Assembly (NCBI GenBank): GCA_051439375.1
Contig: JBFRWB010000015.1
Span: 1 to 64,000, forward strand
Source: JBGTGT01 sp051439375
Lineage (GTDB): Bacteria; Cyanobacteriota; Cyanobacteriia; Cyanobacteriales; Microcystaceae
Direction of reading: 5' to 3'
Length of the DNA stretch: 64,000 bases
Numbering within the stretch: position 1 is the stretch's first letter; every line of letters begins with the position of its first letter. The notes beneath the pieces were generated by a model. It was not told where the DNA came from. It was given only the letters and a program-made list of their open reading frames with translations, and did no database searches. Shown here piece by piece: positions 8,388 to 17,608 of this stretch. The translations under genes were made by a program, and so were the position numbers.

Positions 8388-9509
8388 ATGACTTATGAAG
8401 AATTAGAGAGGTTCTGGCGTACTCGCTTAGAAGAAGACGAACCAAAACTGAATAAAAAGCATCAAGACAGCATTATTAAATGGCTATTGGGAGAAAATAC
8501 GGAAAAATGGCAAGAAATGTCTCCCGAAAAGTTTGCTGTCGTTGAGCAAGGGTTAGACTATCGCTATCGTATTCTGCGCCAACGATATCTACACACCCCT
8601 CCTAGTCAAGCGTATCGTCAATTGATTAACCGTCTTGGTTCTTTGATGGTATTACGCAACAAAATTAAGACATGGGTTGCGCTAAGTCGCGATCGCCAAC
8701 GAGCAGTGGCAGATGTGCTTCAGGAAGTCATTCAAGAGATGTTAAACAGCGATCGCAATATGCAGCAACAAATGAAGTGGATCTCTCAATGCACCACAGA
8801 TGAGAGAATTAGCAATATTTTACTGTTTACCTCTCTAGAAGAATATTGTTTGCGTCCAATTCGCAATCAACCTTTGTTGGCCTTTCGTTTTGTTAACTAT
8901 CTTCGGCGATCGCAACGAGGCGGAATGACGCAAGTTCCCCAACAACAAATCATTCGTATGCTATCTGAAGAAATTTCAGGAGATGAACCAGATTCTTCCT
9001 TTAGTTTATTAGATAATATGGCAGTTGAATCCTATCAAGAAAGCCAAAAATGGGAAGAACAACAGATTTTACGTACCAAAGTTCAAGGAGAATTTAATAA
9101 CTATTTAGGGGAAAAATTAGGAGAAGAAGCCCAAGAATGGTTAGACTTATATCTACAAGGAAAAACACAAGATGAAATTTCTAAAGTCATGAATTTACCG
9201 ATTAAACAAGTCTATCGCCTACGGGAAAAAATCGGCTATCATGCCATCAAAGTGTTTGCCATTAAACAAGAATTTCAGTTAGTGGCAAACTGGTTAGGGA
9301 TTTCTTTTGAGCGTTCTTTTGGGTTAACGCCTAGTCAATGGCAAGTCTTTTATCAAGAATTAAATAAACAGCAAAAACAATTGATTGATTTACTCAAAGA
9401 CAAGAAAGCCGTAGAAGAGATTGCCCAGTTGTTTAACTGGAAAAAGAGCCAAGTTTATCATGAATGGACACAACTTTACCTTAAAGCACAAAGCTTGAGG
9501 AATGATTAA
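8388..9509 (+). CDS. HetZ-related putative DNA-binding regulator
   Basis: About 373 residues from the ATG at 8388; a TTG at 8361 is less likely. The protein is mostly helical. It contains YRYRILRQRYL near 60 and a C-terminal sigma-like/HTH region with KTQDEISKVMNLPIKQVYRL near 275 and KKAVEEIAQLFNWKKSQVYH near 340. Both have the form of helix-turn-helix segments. It resembles the HetZ-related proteins of cyanobacteria; HetZ itself controls heterocyst differentiation in filamentous species, but relatives occur in unicellular ones. The regulon is unknown. Three HIP1 octamers lie within the gene. The paralogue assignment is from memory of the family. Confidence 0.6.
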   Translation: MTYEELERFWRTRLEEDEPKLNKKHQDSIIKWLLGENTEKWQEMSPEKFAVVEQGLDYRYRILRQRYLHTPPSQAYRQLINRLGSLMVLRNKIKTWVALSRDRQRAVADVLQEVIQEMLNSDRNMQQQMKWISQCTTDERISNILLFTSLEEYCLRPIRNQPLLAFRFVNYLRRSQRGGMTQVPQQQIIRMLSEEISGDEPDSSFSLLDNMAVESYQESQKWEEQQILRTKVQGEFNNYLGEKLGEEAQEWLDLYLQGKTQDEISKVMNLPIKQVYRLREKIGYHAIKVFAIKQEFQLVANWLGISFERSFGLTPSQWQVFYQELNKQQKQLIDLLKDKKAVEEIAQLFNWKKSQVYHEWTQLYLKAQSLRND

Positions 9510-9532
9510 GTCGGGTTTACTCAAATGATTTA

Positions 9533-10510
9533 TTATTCAAAATCGTCATAATTAATAATGCGATCGCCACCTTCTTTAGAGGCTTTTAATACTGCTTTAG
9601 ATGCTCTACGAGTAATCATTTGAATGGGTAAAGCAGAGGTAGGAATTTCCGTGGCAACACCTATACTGATCATACTATTTTGATCAACTGTTTTAATTGC
9701 ATTGAAGACAATCTCTGCCACTTTAACTGCACCTTGATTACTGGTATTAGGAAGTAAGATAGCAAAAGTGTCGTCCTTATAACGTGCTACTAAATCGGCG
9801 GGTCGTTTAATCTGTTTAACAATGGTTTGAGCGACTTCTTGAAGATAATGATTAGCTGATTCAAGACCCTGTTGCTGTTGATAATCTAACCAACTATCTA
9901 AGGTACATAAAATAAGAGAAATACTAGATTGAGAACTATCAGCCCATAATACCCGTTCCCGACTTCCTTGTCGCCACTGTTGAGTAAGATAATCTTGAAA
10001 TCGTTGCAGACTAGCCACTTGGGTAAGTTCATCAACATAAGTATTCTCTTTAGACTCTGTTTCTGCTTTTTGCTTGGCATTTAAGGCTTTTTGTAACTGT
10101 TCACTGGTAGATTGAAGTTGCTGCTCTAGACGGACAAGCATTAGTTGATGCTCAATTCTAGCGATCGCTTCTTCCTTTCTTAGAGGAATACTGAGATAAT
10201 CAGCGCAACCAAGTTCAAACAATAAAGAAGTGTCAATTGACGGGGTATCAACAGGAAAAGCAAGGATAGGAATCGTGGATAGTTTGCTATCTGCTTTTAA
10301 AGTATTACATAAGGACTGGTTTTTGAAGAGACAGAGAATAATGAGGTGAGGAAGGGAAAATTCCAAGAGACTCGATAGTTGCTGAGGGTTAATCAGTTTA
10401 ACATCGTAACCTTGTTCTGTTAACAACTGATGTAACTTTTCTATCTCAGGAGCAGTGTCTCCAATGATGAAAAGATGCTCACTAATGACGTAACTTTGAT
10501 CGCTTTCCAT
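9533..10510 (-). CDS. Degenerate receiver-GGDEF protein, probable c-di-GMP sensor rather than synthase
   Basis: 325 residues. Residues 10-125 have the receiver fold, but the phosphoacceptor position reads PHLIILCLF, with Cys where Asp is expected. A coiled coil (125-155) leads to a GGDEF domain from about 160 (DELTQVASLQRF). The signature is ARYKDDTFAILLP, so the GGDEF motif has become KDDTF and the catalytic acidic pair is lost. The upstream I-site RPAD is intact, five residues before the signature, as in c-di-GMP-binding GGDEF domains. It is probably a phosphorylation-independent adaptor or c-di-GMP effector. The neighbours are the Rieske gene upstream on the same strand and the HetZ-related gene convergent. 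Confidence 0.8.
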   Translation of the reverse strand: MESDQSYVISEHLFIIGDTAPEIEKLHQLLTEQGYDVKLINPQQLSSLLEFSLPHLIILCLFKNQSLCNTLKADSKLSTIPILAFPVDTPSIDTSLLFELGCADYLSIPLRKEEAIARIEHQLMLVRLEQQLQSTSEQLQKALNAKQKAETESKENTYVDELTQVASLQRFQDYLTQQWRQGSRERVLWADSSQSSISLILCTLDSWLDYQQQQGLESANHYLQEVAQTIVKQIKRPADLVARYKDDTFAILLPNTSNQGAVKVAEIVFNAIKTVDQNSMISIGVATEIPTSALPIQMITRRASKAVLKASKEGGDRIINYDDFE

Positions 10511-10583
10511 AATCTTTATCCTATCGCAAAGGGTAGCTGATAGATGCCCAGTTCTATCTTAACGTGAGTTTGGATAGTGTGAG

Positions 10584-11618
10584 TTATTTATTATTAATTT
10601 GTTGACGAATTAACTGTTGCACTTTTCCAAGGGTAGGATTTACTTCATAAGTCCGTTTTGGACATAGGTTGAGATAAGCTTGTTGTTCCTGTTCAATCAT
10701 TCTAACATCTTGTTCGACTAATCCATCTAAGAGTTTTTGGGCTGAACCATATAAAGATTTTTTGATGAAACGGCGAAATTTTATGGGAAGTTTATGTAAG
10801 TTAGAAAAGGCATTAAGAGAAGTAAAATGAATCAGAAAAGCACGGGTATGGGTATCTGTTACTGGACAAAATAGGCAGTAAATAATGAAATCTTGTCCCA
10901 ATGTAGATCGCCAGTGGGGATAAAGATAACTGACAGTTAAAGGTTCAGAGTGAAGACGACGTAAGGAAGGAAAAAATAGTTGAGAAATTGACCAGATTTT
11001 ATCAATTTTATAATAACTTTGCGCTTCATATTCTGCTGTAACTTCTTGCTCGTTTATGATAATATTATTCAGTTTAGCAGAAGCCCATGCTTGATAATTA
11101 TCATGCAAATGACCATGATACATATCCATTAAGTTCTCAATTAAAAAAGAAAAGTGTCCTTGACAATCAATTGTTGAAACTGTTGCAATATAATTAAGAT
11201 GCTCCCATTCAGGAATGCTCAAAGGTTGAATATTATTTGACTCTAATAATGTTTTTTCACCAATATAAACCCAAACAAATCCATCTTTTTCTTGCACGGG
11301 ATAGGAAGAAGTCAAACAGTTAGGAATGGCTTGCTTTTCCGTTAAGTAAGGAATCTTAATACACTTTCCTTGACTATTAAATTGCCAACCGTGATAAGCA
11401 CATTCAATGGCATCATTAACTACTTTTCCTTCACTGAGTTTAACTTGACGATGGGGACAACAATCTTCTAAACAATGAATTTTTCCGCTTTGATCCCGAT
11501 AAATAACAAGATTTTGATGCCATAAAGTCACCGCAATAGGATTTGTTTTGACTGCTTGACTTTGAGCGATAGCGTACCAATGGTTAAAATTAATCGGACA
11601 AAGACGAATATCTGACAT
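10584..11618 (-). CDS. Rieske non-haem iron oxygenase (PaO/Tic55/chlorophyllide-oxygenase type)
   Basis: 344 residues. The Rieske [2Fe-2S] ligands are CPH at residues 54-56 and CAYH at 73-76. The mononuclear iron site is the pattern N162, D165, H168 and H172 in ENLMDMYHGHLHDN. The C-terminal half resembles the pheophorbide a oxygenase / Tic55 / Ptc52 group, which oxidises tetrapyrroles or related substrates; the substrate here is not known. There is no C-terminal CxxC motif, unlike plant PaO. It begins 17 bases after the stop of the methyltransferase gene, so the two are likely co-transcribed and may act on one pathway. Confidence 0.82.
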   Translation of the reverse strand: MSDIRLCPINFNHWYAIAQSQAVKTNPIAVTLWHQNLVIYRDQSGKIHCLEDCCPHRQVKLSEGKVVNDAIECAYHGWQFNSQGKCIKIPYLTEKQAIPNCLTSSYPVQEKDGFVWVYIGEKTLLESNNIQPLSIPEWEHLNYIATVSTIDCQGHFSFLIENLMDMYHGHLHDNYQAWASAKLNNIIINEQEVTAEYEAQSYYKIDKIWSISQLFFPSLRRLHSEPLTVSYLYPHWRSTLGQDFIIYCLFCPVTDTHTRAFLIHFTSLNAFSNLHKLPIKFRRFIKKSLYGSAQKLLDGLVEQDVRMIEQEQQAYLNLCPKRTYEVNPTLGKVQQLIRQQINNK

Positions 11619-11620
11619 AA

Positions 11621-11648
11621 ATTATGAATTATGAATTATGAATTATGA
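11621..11648 (+). repeat. Tandem 7-bp repeat (ATTATGA x4) covering a stop codon
   Basis: Four consecutive ATTATGA units lie between the methyltransferase and Rieske genes. The methyltransferase stop codon (minus strand, 11636-11638) and its last residues IHNS are read from this array. Because the unit is seven bases long, a change in copy number would shift the frame of the methyltransferase C-terminus and the spacing to the Rieske start. Confidence 0.75.
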
Positions 11649-12832
11649 ATACAGCTTAACATAATTAACTGTCGTTGTTGAAGCGATCGCACTTCCTCTA
11701 AACTCAGACTTACCGAGTCTAAAATTAGTTTCACATTTTTATTTTCATTTTCATCGCAAGATTTAATAAAAGCGAATTCTTCATCGCTTAAAGTGGTAGG
11801 TTGATAATCATAGTTAAGAAAATGCTGACTTTCCCAACCAAACATACAAGGATGACGACTAGGAATGGCATTTAATACCTTTTCATCTTCTGACCAATCT
11901 ATCTTACTTAAAGGTGGTTTACCCAAAAAGAATTCATAATGAGTCAATTCAGGATCAAGTAGTTCAATTAACCGATAATAGTCCCATTGATTTAACGTTT
12001 GAGAACGTTCTAATAACTGATCTGAGTTTCCAATTAAACGTTCTAGTTGCCAGTATTGAGGATTAGAAAAGCCTAAAAATTCTAATGCGGATGCGTCAAT
12101 TAATTCTTTCAAAGTGTAAATATTATAATCTGTTTCTTGAGGATGAACATACATATCAGCAAAAGATTCATCCCGATGATTTTCCATTGACCAACGCTTT
12201 TTGTCTTCCTGAACAATTCGGTTATCTTCAGGTAAACTTCCAAATAACTGACGACCAACAAAGACCCCATCTTGATAATTTTCTTTCTCTTTTCCTTGCA
12301 GTAAAGCAATTGCTTCCTGCATCAATTGAATTTCCCGACGACCTAATTCTGCGTACACAAAAATATGAAACAGTCCACCGGGGGCTAATTTTTTTGCTAA
12401 TGCCTTAATTCCTTTAATGGGATCGGGTAAATGATGTAAAACTCCCACGCAATTAATTAAATCAAATTCTCCCGTTAACTGATCAGCATCCTCTAACTTC
12501 ATAGACTTAAAAGAAACGGGTTTAGAATGTCGTTGTAATACGCCAGACTGTGATACCCTTTTTTGAGCAATTTCTAAGGCTTTTTCGCTTAAGTCAATTC
12601 CTGTAATTTCTGCGTCTGGGTTTAAATGAATTAAATATTCTGTACCTACACCAGTACCGCATCCAGCATCAAGAATACGAATATCCTGACGCAAAGGAGG
12701 GGTTGCCAAACAAAAATTATAAGCTGCGATCCAATTCCATCGCCAATTGTATCCCGGTGGCGGTTCATCCAAGAGGGGTTCAGGGGGAAAGGGATAGGTA
12801 TTATAAAGATTGCGAACAAACTCAGAACTCAT
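11636..12832 (-). CDS. SAM-dependent methyltransferase (class I) with C-terminal extension
   Basis: 398 residues. Motif I is ILDAGCGTG at residues 53-61, followed by the acidic loop GIDLSEKAL and then DLINCVGVLHHLPDP, typical of class I methyltransferases of the Methyltransf_11/25 group. The first 45 residues (NTYPFPPEPL, then GYNWRWNWIAAYNF) precede the SAM fold. The last 160 residues form an extension ending in a region rich in E, N and L. Cyanobacterial proteins with this arrangement are annotated only as methyltransferases; the substrate is unknown. The Rieske oxygenase gene follows after 17 bases. The stop codon lies in a 7-bp tandem repeat. Confidence 0.82.
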   Translation of the reverse strand: MSSEFVRNLYNTYPFPPEPLLDEPPPGYNWRWNWIAAYNFCLATPPLRQDIRILDAGCGTGVGTEYLIHLNPDAEITGIDLSEKALEIAQKRVSQSGVLQRHSKPVSFKSMKLEDADQLTGEFDLINCVGVLHHLPDPIKGIKALAKKLAPGGLFHIFVYAELGRREIQLMQEAIALLQGKEKENYQDGVFVGRQLFGSLPEDNRIVQEDKKRWSMENHRDESFADMYVHPQETDYNIYTLKELIDASALEFLGFSNPQYWQLERLIGNSDQLLERSQTLNQWDYYRLIELLDPELTHYEFFLGKPPLSKIDWSEDEKVLNAIPSRHPCMFGWESQHFLNYDYQPTTLSDEEFAFIKSCDENENKNVKLILDSVSLSLEEVRSLQQRQLIMLSCIHNS

Positions 12833-13016
12833 AGTAAATAGTTGGACAAAAATAATTCGACAAAATTGGTAGGGGAGTTTTGCTAAAAGCTATATCCCAC
12901 AAGCATTTAACTTTTATTTTAACCTACCTTGTCCTATCCAATTAATTTCGGAGATCAAATCCAATTTTAAAATTCAGGTAAAATAATCGTTGTTTACCGA
13001 AAGAGAGGACAAACAG

Positions 13017-13202
13017 GTGAATCCTACCCTATTGAAACTACTTCATGCCTTAGTTATTGGGATACTCATTTCCTTATGTCTCTCAATATTGAAGCGGTCG
13101 AATTTCTATCAGGGATCTAGCCGTCCTCAACGGTTGTTAATCGCCGTTATAACTGTGACTATATTAACCTTTATCGTTAATTTATTTTGGCCATTCTCAT
13201 AA
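13017..13202 (+). CDS. Small two-helix membrane protein, unknown
   Basis: 61 residues from the GTG at 13017, with an AGAGAGG ribosome-binding sequence about 10 bases upstream. This start is favoured over an in-frame TTG at 12990, which would include the ribosome-binding site in the coding region. Two hydrophobic segments (about 7-25 and 38-58) are separated by a basic loop SNFYQGSSRPQR. It looks like a small conserved cyanobacterial thylakoid or plasma-membrane protein. No family is recognised with certainty. Confidence 0.6.
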   Translation: MNPTLLKLLHALVIGILISLCLSILKRSNFYQGSSRPQRLLIAVITVTILTFIVNLFWPFS

Positions 13203-13237
13203 TAAAAGCAGTTAATAGTGAGATGATGAACAGCTTA

Positions 13238-14179
13238 TCACCTCCTAAACTTTTCTCTCAATACTGTTAACAATTTAGTAAATTCATGGGGTAAAGGGGC
13301 GATCGCTTGGCAATTTTTACCCGAAATCGGATGAATTAAGCTTAATTTACGAGCATGAAGGACTTGTCCCGTTAAATTGACCCCTACCGAATGATTTGAA
13401 CCGTAAAGGGGATCATTAACAATAGGAAAACCTAGATAACGACTATGTACCCGAATTTGGTGAGTTCTTCCCGTTTTAAGGCGAAATTCCATTAACGTAT
13501 AATTGCCCAATCTTTCCAATACCTGCCAATGAGTCGTCGCTTCTCGTCCCCCTTTTTCGAGGTCAATAACCGCCATTTTCTTACGATCTACTGGATGACG
13601 ACCAATGGGTTGCTGAATTACTCCTTCATCTCCCCGTGGCGACCCTATAACCACCCCCCAATACTCCCGATATGCCGTTTTCTCCTTTAATTGCCCCTGT
13701 AGGTGTTGATGGACAAAATCTGTTTTAGCCACTACCATCGCCCCTGTGGTATCTTTATCCAACCGATGCACAATCCCCGGACGCTCTTTGCCTCCAATTC
13801 CTGCTAAATCTTGACAATGAAAGAGTAAAGCATGGACTAATGTGGATGATAGGTGGCCAGGGGCGGGATGAACCACTAAATTGGCTGGTTTATTGATAAT
13901 AATTAAGAATTCATCTTCATAGAGAATATCTAATGGAATATTTTCTGGTTGTAAGTCTAGGGGGGTGGGGGTGGGAATGGTTAAATCAATGCGATCGCCT
14001 GAAGATAGCTTGATTTTTTTACTCTGGCAAATTTCCCCATTAAGCCTTAAATATCCCTCTTCAATTAGTTTTTGCAGACGAGAACGGGATAAATCAGGCA
14101 CTTGTTGCCCTAACCACCGATCAAGACGATCACCTGTTTGTTGCGCTTCGAGAGCAATATGAGTTTGCAGTTGAGACAT
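13238..14179 (-). CDS. rluD: RluD/RluA-family pseudouridine synthase
   Basis: About 313 residues from the ATG at 14179; a TTG at 14209 would add an unusual 10-residue leader. An S4 RNA-binding domain (RLDRWLGQQVPDLSRSRLQKLIEEG) occupies the first 75 residues. The RluA catalytic core follows, with motif II HRLDKDTTGAMVVAK containing the catalytic Asp and motif III GRTHQIRVH. Members isomerise uridines of 23S rRNA helix 69 (RluD) or related sites; which site is modified here cannot be told. It is the last gene of a tight minus-strand run that includes ilvE and a Uma2 gene, 41 bases after the latter. Confidence 0.88.
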   Translation of the reverse strand: MSQLQTHIALEAQQTGDRLDRWLGQQVPDLSRSRLQKLIEEGYLRLNGEICQSKKIKLSSGDRIDLTIPTPTPLDLQPENIPLDILYEDEFLIIINKPANLVVHPAPGHLSSTLVHALLFHCQDLAGIGGKERPGIVHRLDKDTTGAMVVAKTDFVHQHLQGQLKEKTAYREYWGVVIGSPRGDEGVIQQPIGRHPVDRKKMAVIDLEKGGREATTHWQVLERLGNYTLMEFRLKTGRTHQIRVHSRYLGFPIVNDPLYGSNHSVGVNLTGQVLHARKLSLIHPISGKNCQAIAPLPHEFTKLLTVLREKFRR

Positions 14180-14220
14180 TTTTAAGGATGAAGAGAAAGG
14201 GGTTGCCAATATTACTTAGC

Positions 14221-14850
14221 TTACAGATAATCTTGAACCCAACAACGCATTTCATAAAGCAATTTATGATAATCTGTCTGATGGGCTGTGCGTAATAAAG
14301 CAGCGATGTTGCGAATGGGAAATTGAGGAAAGATTCTACTGCGATCGCTAGGGAGATAAGCTTGCTCAGTCGGTAAATAAATGGTCAAAGTTTTACCATT
14401 AAATAACCAAATTTCGGGAATTTTCAAATCAGTATAAACAGGTAAATGATAACCTGAACGGTTAGCTAAATCGACTTCAATAACTAAATCGGGTGGTGGA
14501 TTAACCCTTAAATCAATCTCTTTGTTACCATTAATTTGGGGACGATGGCGAAAGTAAAAAGAATCATCAGGGGTAACTGCATAAGCAGCTTGGGGATGAT
14601 GGAATAAAGTTGACCCCAAGGGATAAATCTTCATATCTAACCCTTCTGCTAGGGTTTCTACTAAACGGCCTAACAACCTTTTATATAGTTCATGTTCGGG
14701 AAATAGGGACATAATTTCTAAGCAACCCCGATGATAAGTGAAGCGCAAATTATAGGGACGTAACTTTTCAAGAAACTTCAGGTAATCATCCCATGCAATA
14801 TCCTTAAATTCGACAATTTCTTCAGCAGGGAAAAAAGTATCCTCAGACAT
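14221..14850 (-). CDS. Uma2 (DUF820) family protein
   Basis: 209 residues. The Uma2 core shows the N-terminal DIAWDDYLKFLEKLR and RGCLEIMSLFPEHELYKR segments, the acidic NPPPDLVIEVDLANRSG, where the Asp and Glu of a PD-(D/E)XK-like site would lie, and KIPEIWLFNGKTLTIY. Unlike the two other Uma2 genes in the window it has no coiled-coil tail. Biological role unknown. Its start is only 8 bases from the stop of ilvE, so translation is probably coupled. Confidence 0.88.
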   Translation of the reverse strand: MSEDTFFPAEEIVEFKDIAWDDYLKFLEKLRPYNLRFTYHRGCLEIMSLFPEHELYKRLLGRLVETLAEGLDMKIYPLGSTLFHHPQAAYAVTPDDSFYFRHRPQINGNKEIDLRVNPPPDLVIEVDLANRSGYHLPVYTDLKIPEIWLFNGKTLTIYLPTEQAYLPSDRSRIFPQFPIRNIAALLRTAHQTDYHKLLYEMRCWVQDYL

Positions 14851-14858
14851 AATAAAAC

Positions 14859-15788
14859 TTACCCACTGCTAGATTCAGTTAAAGGAACAACTGTTACCCA
14901 ATCTTTATACTGATTGTCTTGATTATTGGTAATAGCAGTTAATTTTTGTTGTAAATTTTGGGTGATGGGTCGGTCTTCTGAAAACTTAAAGTTTTCAATC
15001 TGTTTGATGGGGGCAATTTTAGCGGCCGTTCCACATAAAAAGACTTCATCGGCGATAAATAATTCTGATTTATCAATCGGTCTTTGAAACACGGGGAAGC
15101 CTAAGTCTTTAGCAATGGTTAACACACTATCTCTGGTAATTCCTTCTAAGATATCCTGTTCAAATCCGGGGGTAATCAGTTGACCATTGCGAACAATAAA
15201 AATATTCATTCCCGTTGCTTCGCAGACTTTTCCTTGGGAATTCATCAAAATGGCTTCATCAAATCCCGATTCTACTGCTTCGGTTTTAGCTAAAGCGGAG
15301 GTAATATAGGCTGCACTGATTTTACCTCTGAGGGGAAAACTACGGTCTTCTTGGCGATACCAAGAACTAATGCGACAAGTAATTCCATCAGGAGATAAAT
15401 AGTCTCCCATCTCTAACCCATAGACAAAGAAATCTTTCTCGATATTATGAAGACGAGGGGCAATTCCTAAGCCCGAACTATAGACTAATGGTCGGATATA
15501 AAAAGATTGATTGGGTTGATTTTTTTTGACAAAATCGATAATAACTTGTTGGATTTTATCAGCCGCAATATCATAATGTAAAAACTTAGCACTTTGGCTA
15601 AGGCGACGACAATGGCGGTCTAAACGAAACAATAATATCTGCTGTGAATTTTGGGGATTAGGAATTCCTCTCATCCCACCAAAGGCAGCCGTTCCGTAAT
15701 GTAGTGCATGAGTGGCGATAGAGACGTTAGCATCTGCAAAGGGAACAAATTGATTCTGAAAATAGGCAAAAGGAAGGAAGGTGTGCAT
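14859..15788 (-). CDS. ilvE: Branched-chain amino acid aminotransferase
   Basis: 309 residues, the typical length of class IV PLP transaminases. The PLP-binding lysine is K156 in RGKISAAYITSALAKTEA, and CEATGMNIFIV follows near 189. EGITRDSV and the cofactor-phosphate-binding GTAAKIAPI are also present. It catalyses the last step of Ile, Leu and Val synthesis (2-oxo acid plus Glu). The gene lies between the M61 peptidase (30 bases upstream) and Uma2 (8 bases downstream) in a probable operon. ilvH is a few kilobases away on the same strand but separated by other genes. Confidence 0.93.
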   Translation of the reverse strand: MHTFLPFAYFQNQFVPFADANVSIATHALHYGTAAFGGMRGIPNPQNSQQILLFRLDRHCRRLSQSAKFLHYDIAADKIQQVIIDFVKKNQPNQSFYIRPLVYSSGLGIAPRLHNIEKDFFVYGLEMGDYLSPDGITCRISSWYRQEDRSFPLRGKISAAYITSALAKTEAVESGFDEAILMNSQGKVCEATGMNIFIVRNGQLITPGFEQDILEGITRDSVLTIAKDLGFPVFQRPIDKSELFIADEVFLCGTAAKIAPIKQIENFKFSEDRPITQNLQQKLTAITNNQDNQYKDWVTVVPLTESSSG

Positions 15789-15818
15789 TGGTTTTCAACA
15801 ATTTAGGATAGGTGTTAT

Positions 15819-17597
15819 TTACAAGTCAGACTTTAACCATTTTGTCAAGTTTTGCTGTTGACGCTCAGAGGGATCAGCGATGGCAACCACTTCGTAACGA
15901 CTGGGTTGAGGTGGGGCTAACTGAACCGATAAGGTTCGCAATTCATCTTGATGAAACACCGTTATTTGGATCATATCACCTGCTTGATAATCTTTGAGCC
16001 TTTCGTTGAGTTGATCGGCACTAACGCGAATTCCATCAATAGCCAGCAATTCATCCTCTGCGTCTATTCCTGCGATCGCAGCAGGTGATTTTATTTCTAC
16101 AAATTTAATGATTTCTTTACTATTTTCTCCTTTAACTTTTATTCCCAGATGAGGGAAGGTTTCTGTTTCGTTGATCGGTTTTAATTCTAGTCCAAAGGGT
16201 TCAAAATAATCATTAAAGGGCAGTTCTTGTGTTCCGTGGAGATAGGTGTCAAAAAAGTCAGTTAAATCGGTTTGGGCAACTTCTTCAAATATCTGCTGCA
16301 ATTGTTGGGGAGTGTAGCCAATTTCTTCTTTACCAAACCTTTCCCACATTAACCGCATTACATCATCTAACGTTCGTTGGTGATTAGATTGCGATCGCAT
16401 TAATAAATCTAATAATAAACAAACCAGTTCTCCTTTTAAGTAATAGGAAATTTGAGAGTTATCACTATTGGCATTTCGTCGATATAATTTGATCCACGCA
16501 TCAAAACTCGATTCGCTTAAGGGTTGTACCAAACGCCCCGGAATTTGCAAGAAACGGGTTATATCTTTACTGATATTTTCTAAGAATTTCTGAGAGTCGT
16601 AAATACCAGCCCGTAAAGGAATTAAGATATCGTAATAACTGGTTGCGCCTTCTGCAAACCAAAGAGACGGGGTATAATTTTCTTGATCATAGTCAAAGGT
16701 TTCTAAGGCTTTAGGACGAATTCGCTTAATATTCCAAAGGTGAAAGAATTCATGGGCAACTAGCTGCATAAAACGGTTATATTTATCTGTGTCTCGAAAA
16801 CCTAAACGGGGATAATTTAAGGTACAAGAAGTTTTATGTTCTAACCCACCGTAGCCGCTTCCTGAGACATGAAGCAGGAATAAATAATCCTCATAAGGAA
16901 GCCCATTATATAGTTTAGATTCTACTTCAATTATTTTTTTCGTATCCTCAATGAGTTGCTGAGTATTAAAGTTTCCTTCTCCCCAAATTACCCATTGATG
17001 AGGTTTATTTTCTACTTCAAATTCGTAGCGTTGATGAATTCCAATTTCAAAGGGACTATCAACTAAGGTATCAAAATCATCCGCTTGATAAATAGATTTT
17101 TCTTGAGAAAGACAGGGTAAAGGCGTGGCAACTTGCCAATTTTCAGGGGGAAGAATTTGAACCGTAATGATTTCTTTTTCTAAGGTTGGGATATAAAAGA
17201 ATAAAGCTGCGCCATTAAAATAACCGTGAGTTTGATCTAAATGGTTCGTTCTGACGGTTAATTCGTTTGCATATATTCGGTAAAAAACAGTGATTTCTGT
17301 GACATTATTTGTTTGAATTTCCCAATGATTTTTGCTAATTTTTTTAAAGGCTAACTTCTCTTTAGTTTTCTCATTTTGTGGGGTAAATTCTTGTAAATTT
17401 TTACTATATTCTCTGATTAAATAAGATCCCGGTGTCCATACAGGCATCTTTAGGTTTAAGGTATCATTTTGCCAATGTTTAACCGTTAACCGTACCTCAA
17501 ACAAATGAAAGGTAGGATCGGGCATAGACACTTGATAGTGAATTTCGGGGCGTGTTTTTCGGGTTAAAGTTGGTTTAATAGCAGTTGCTTCAGTCAT
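15819..17597 (-). CDS. M61-family metallopeptidase with PDZ domain
   Basis: 592 residues. The zinc site is HEFFH at residues 282-286, with the third ligand Glu316 in LWFAEGATSYYD. This is the M1-like gluzincin arrangement of the M61 (glycyl aminopeptidase) family. A beta-rich N-terminal domain (20-200) precedes the catalytic domain. A PDZ domain with IVFVEIKSPAAIAGI-type sequence occupies about 480-560. No signal peptide is evident, so the protein is likely cytoplasmic. It begins 11 bases after the stop of the CRP-family gene and is followed by ilvE after 30 bases, suggesting co-transcription. Confidence 0.92.
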   Translation of the reverse strand: MTEATAIKPTLTRKTRPEIHYQVSMPDPTFHLFEVRLTVKHWQNDTLNLKMPVWTPGSYLIREYSKNLQEFTPQNEKTKEKLAFKKISKNHWEIQTNNVTEITVFYRIYANELTVRTNHLDQTHGYFNGAALFFYIPTLEKEIITVQILPPENWQVATPLPCLSQEKSIYQADDFDTLVDSPFEIGIHQRYEFEVENKPHQWVIWGEGNFNTQQLIEDTKKIIEVESKLYNGLPYEDYLFLLHVSGSGYGGLEHKTSCTLNYPRLGFRDTDKYNRFMQLVAHEFFHLWNIKRIRPKALETFDYDQENYTPSLWFAEGATSYYDILIPLRAGIYDSQKFLENISKDITRFLQIPGRLVQPLSESSFDAWIKLYRRNANSDNSQISYYLKGELVCLLLDLLMRSQSNHQRTLDDVMRLMWERFGKEEIGYTPQQLQQIFEEVAQTDLTDFFDTYLHGTQELPFNDYFEPFGLELKPINETETFPHLGIKVKGENSKEIIKFVEIKSPAAIAGIDAEDELLAIDGIRVSADQLNERLKDYQAGDMIQITVFHQDELRTLSVQLAPPQPSRYEVVAIADPSERQQQNLTKWLKSDL

Positions 17598-17608
17598 TTT
17601 AATCAGAA

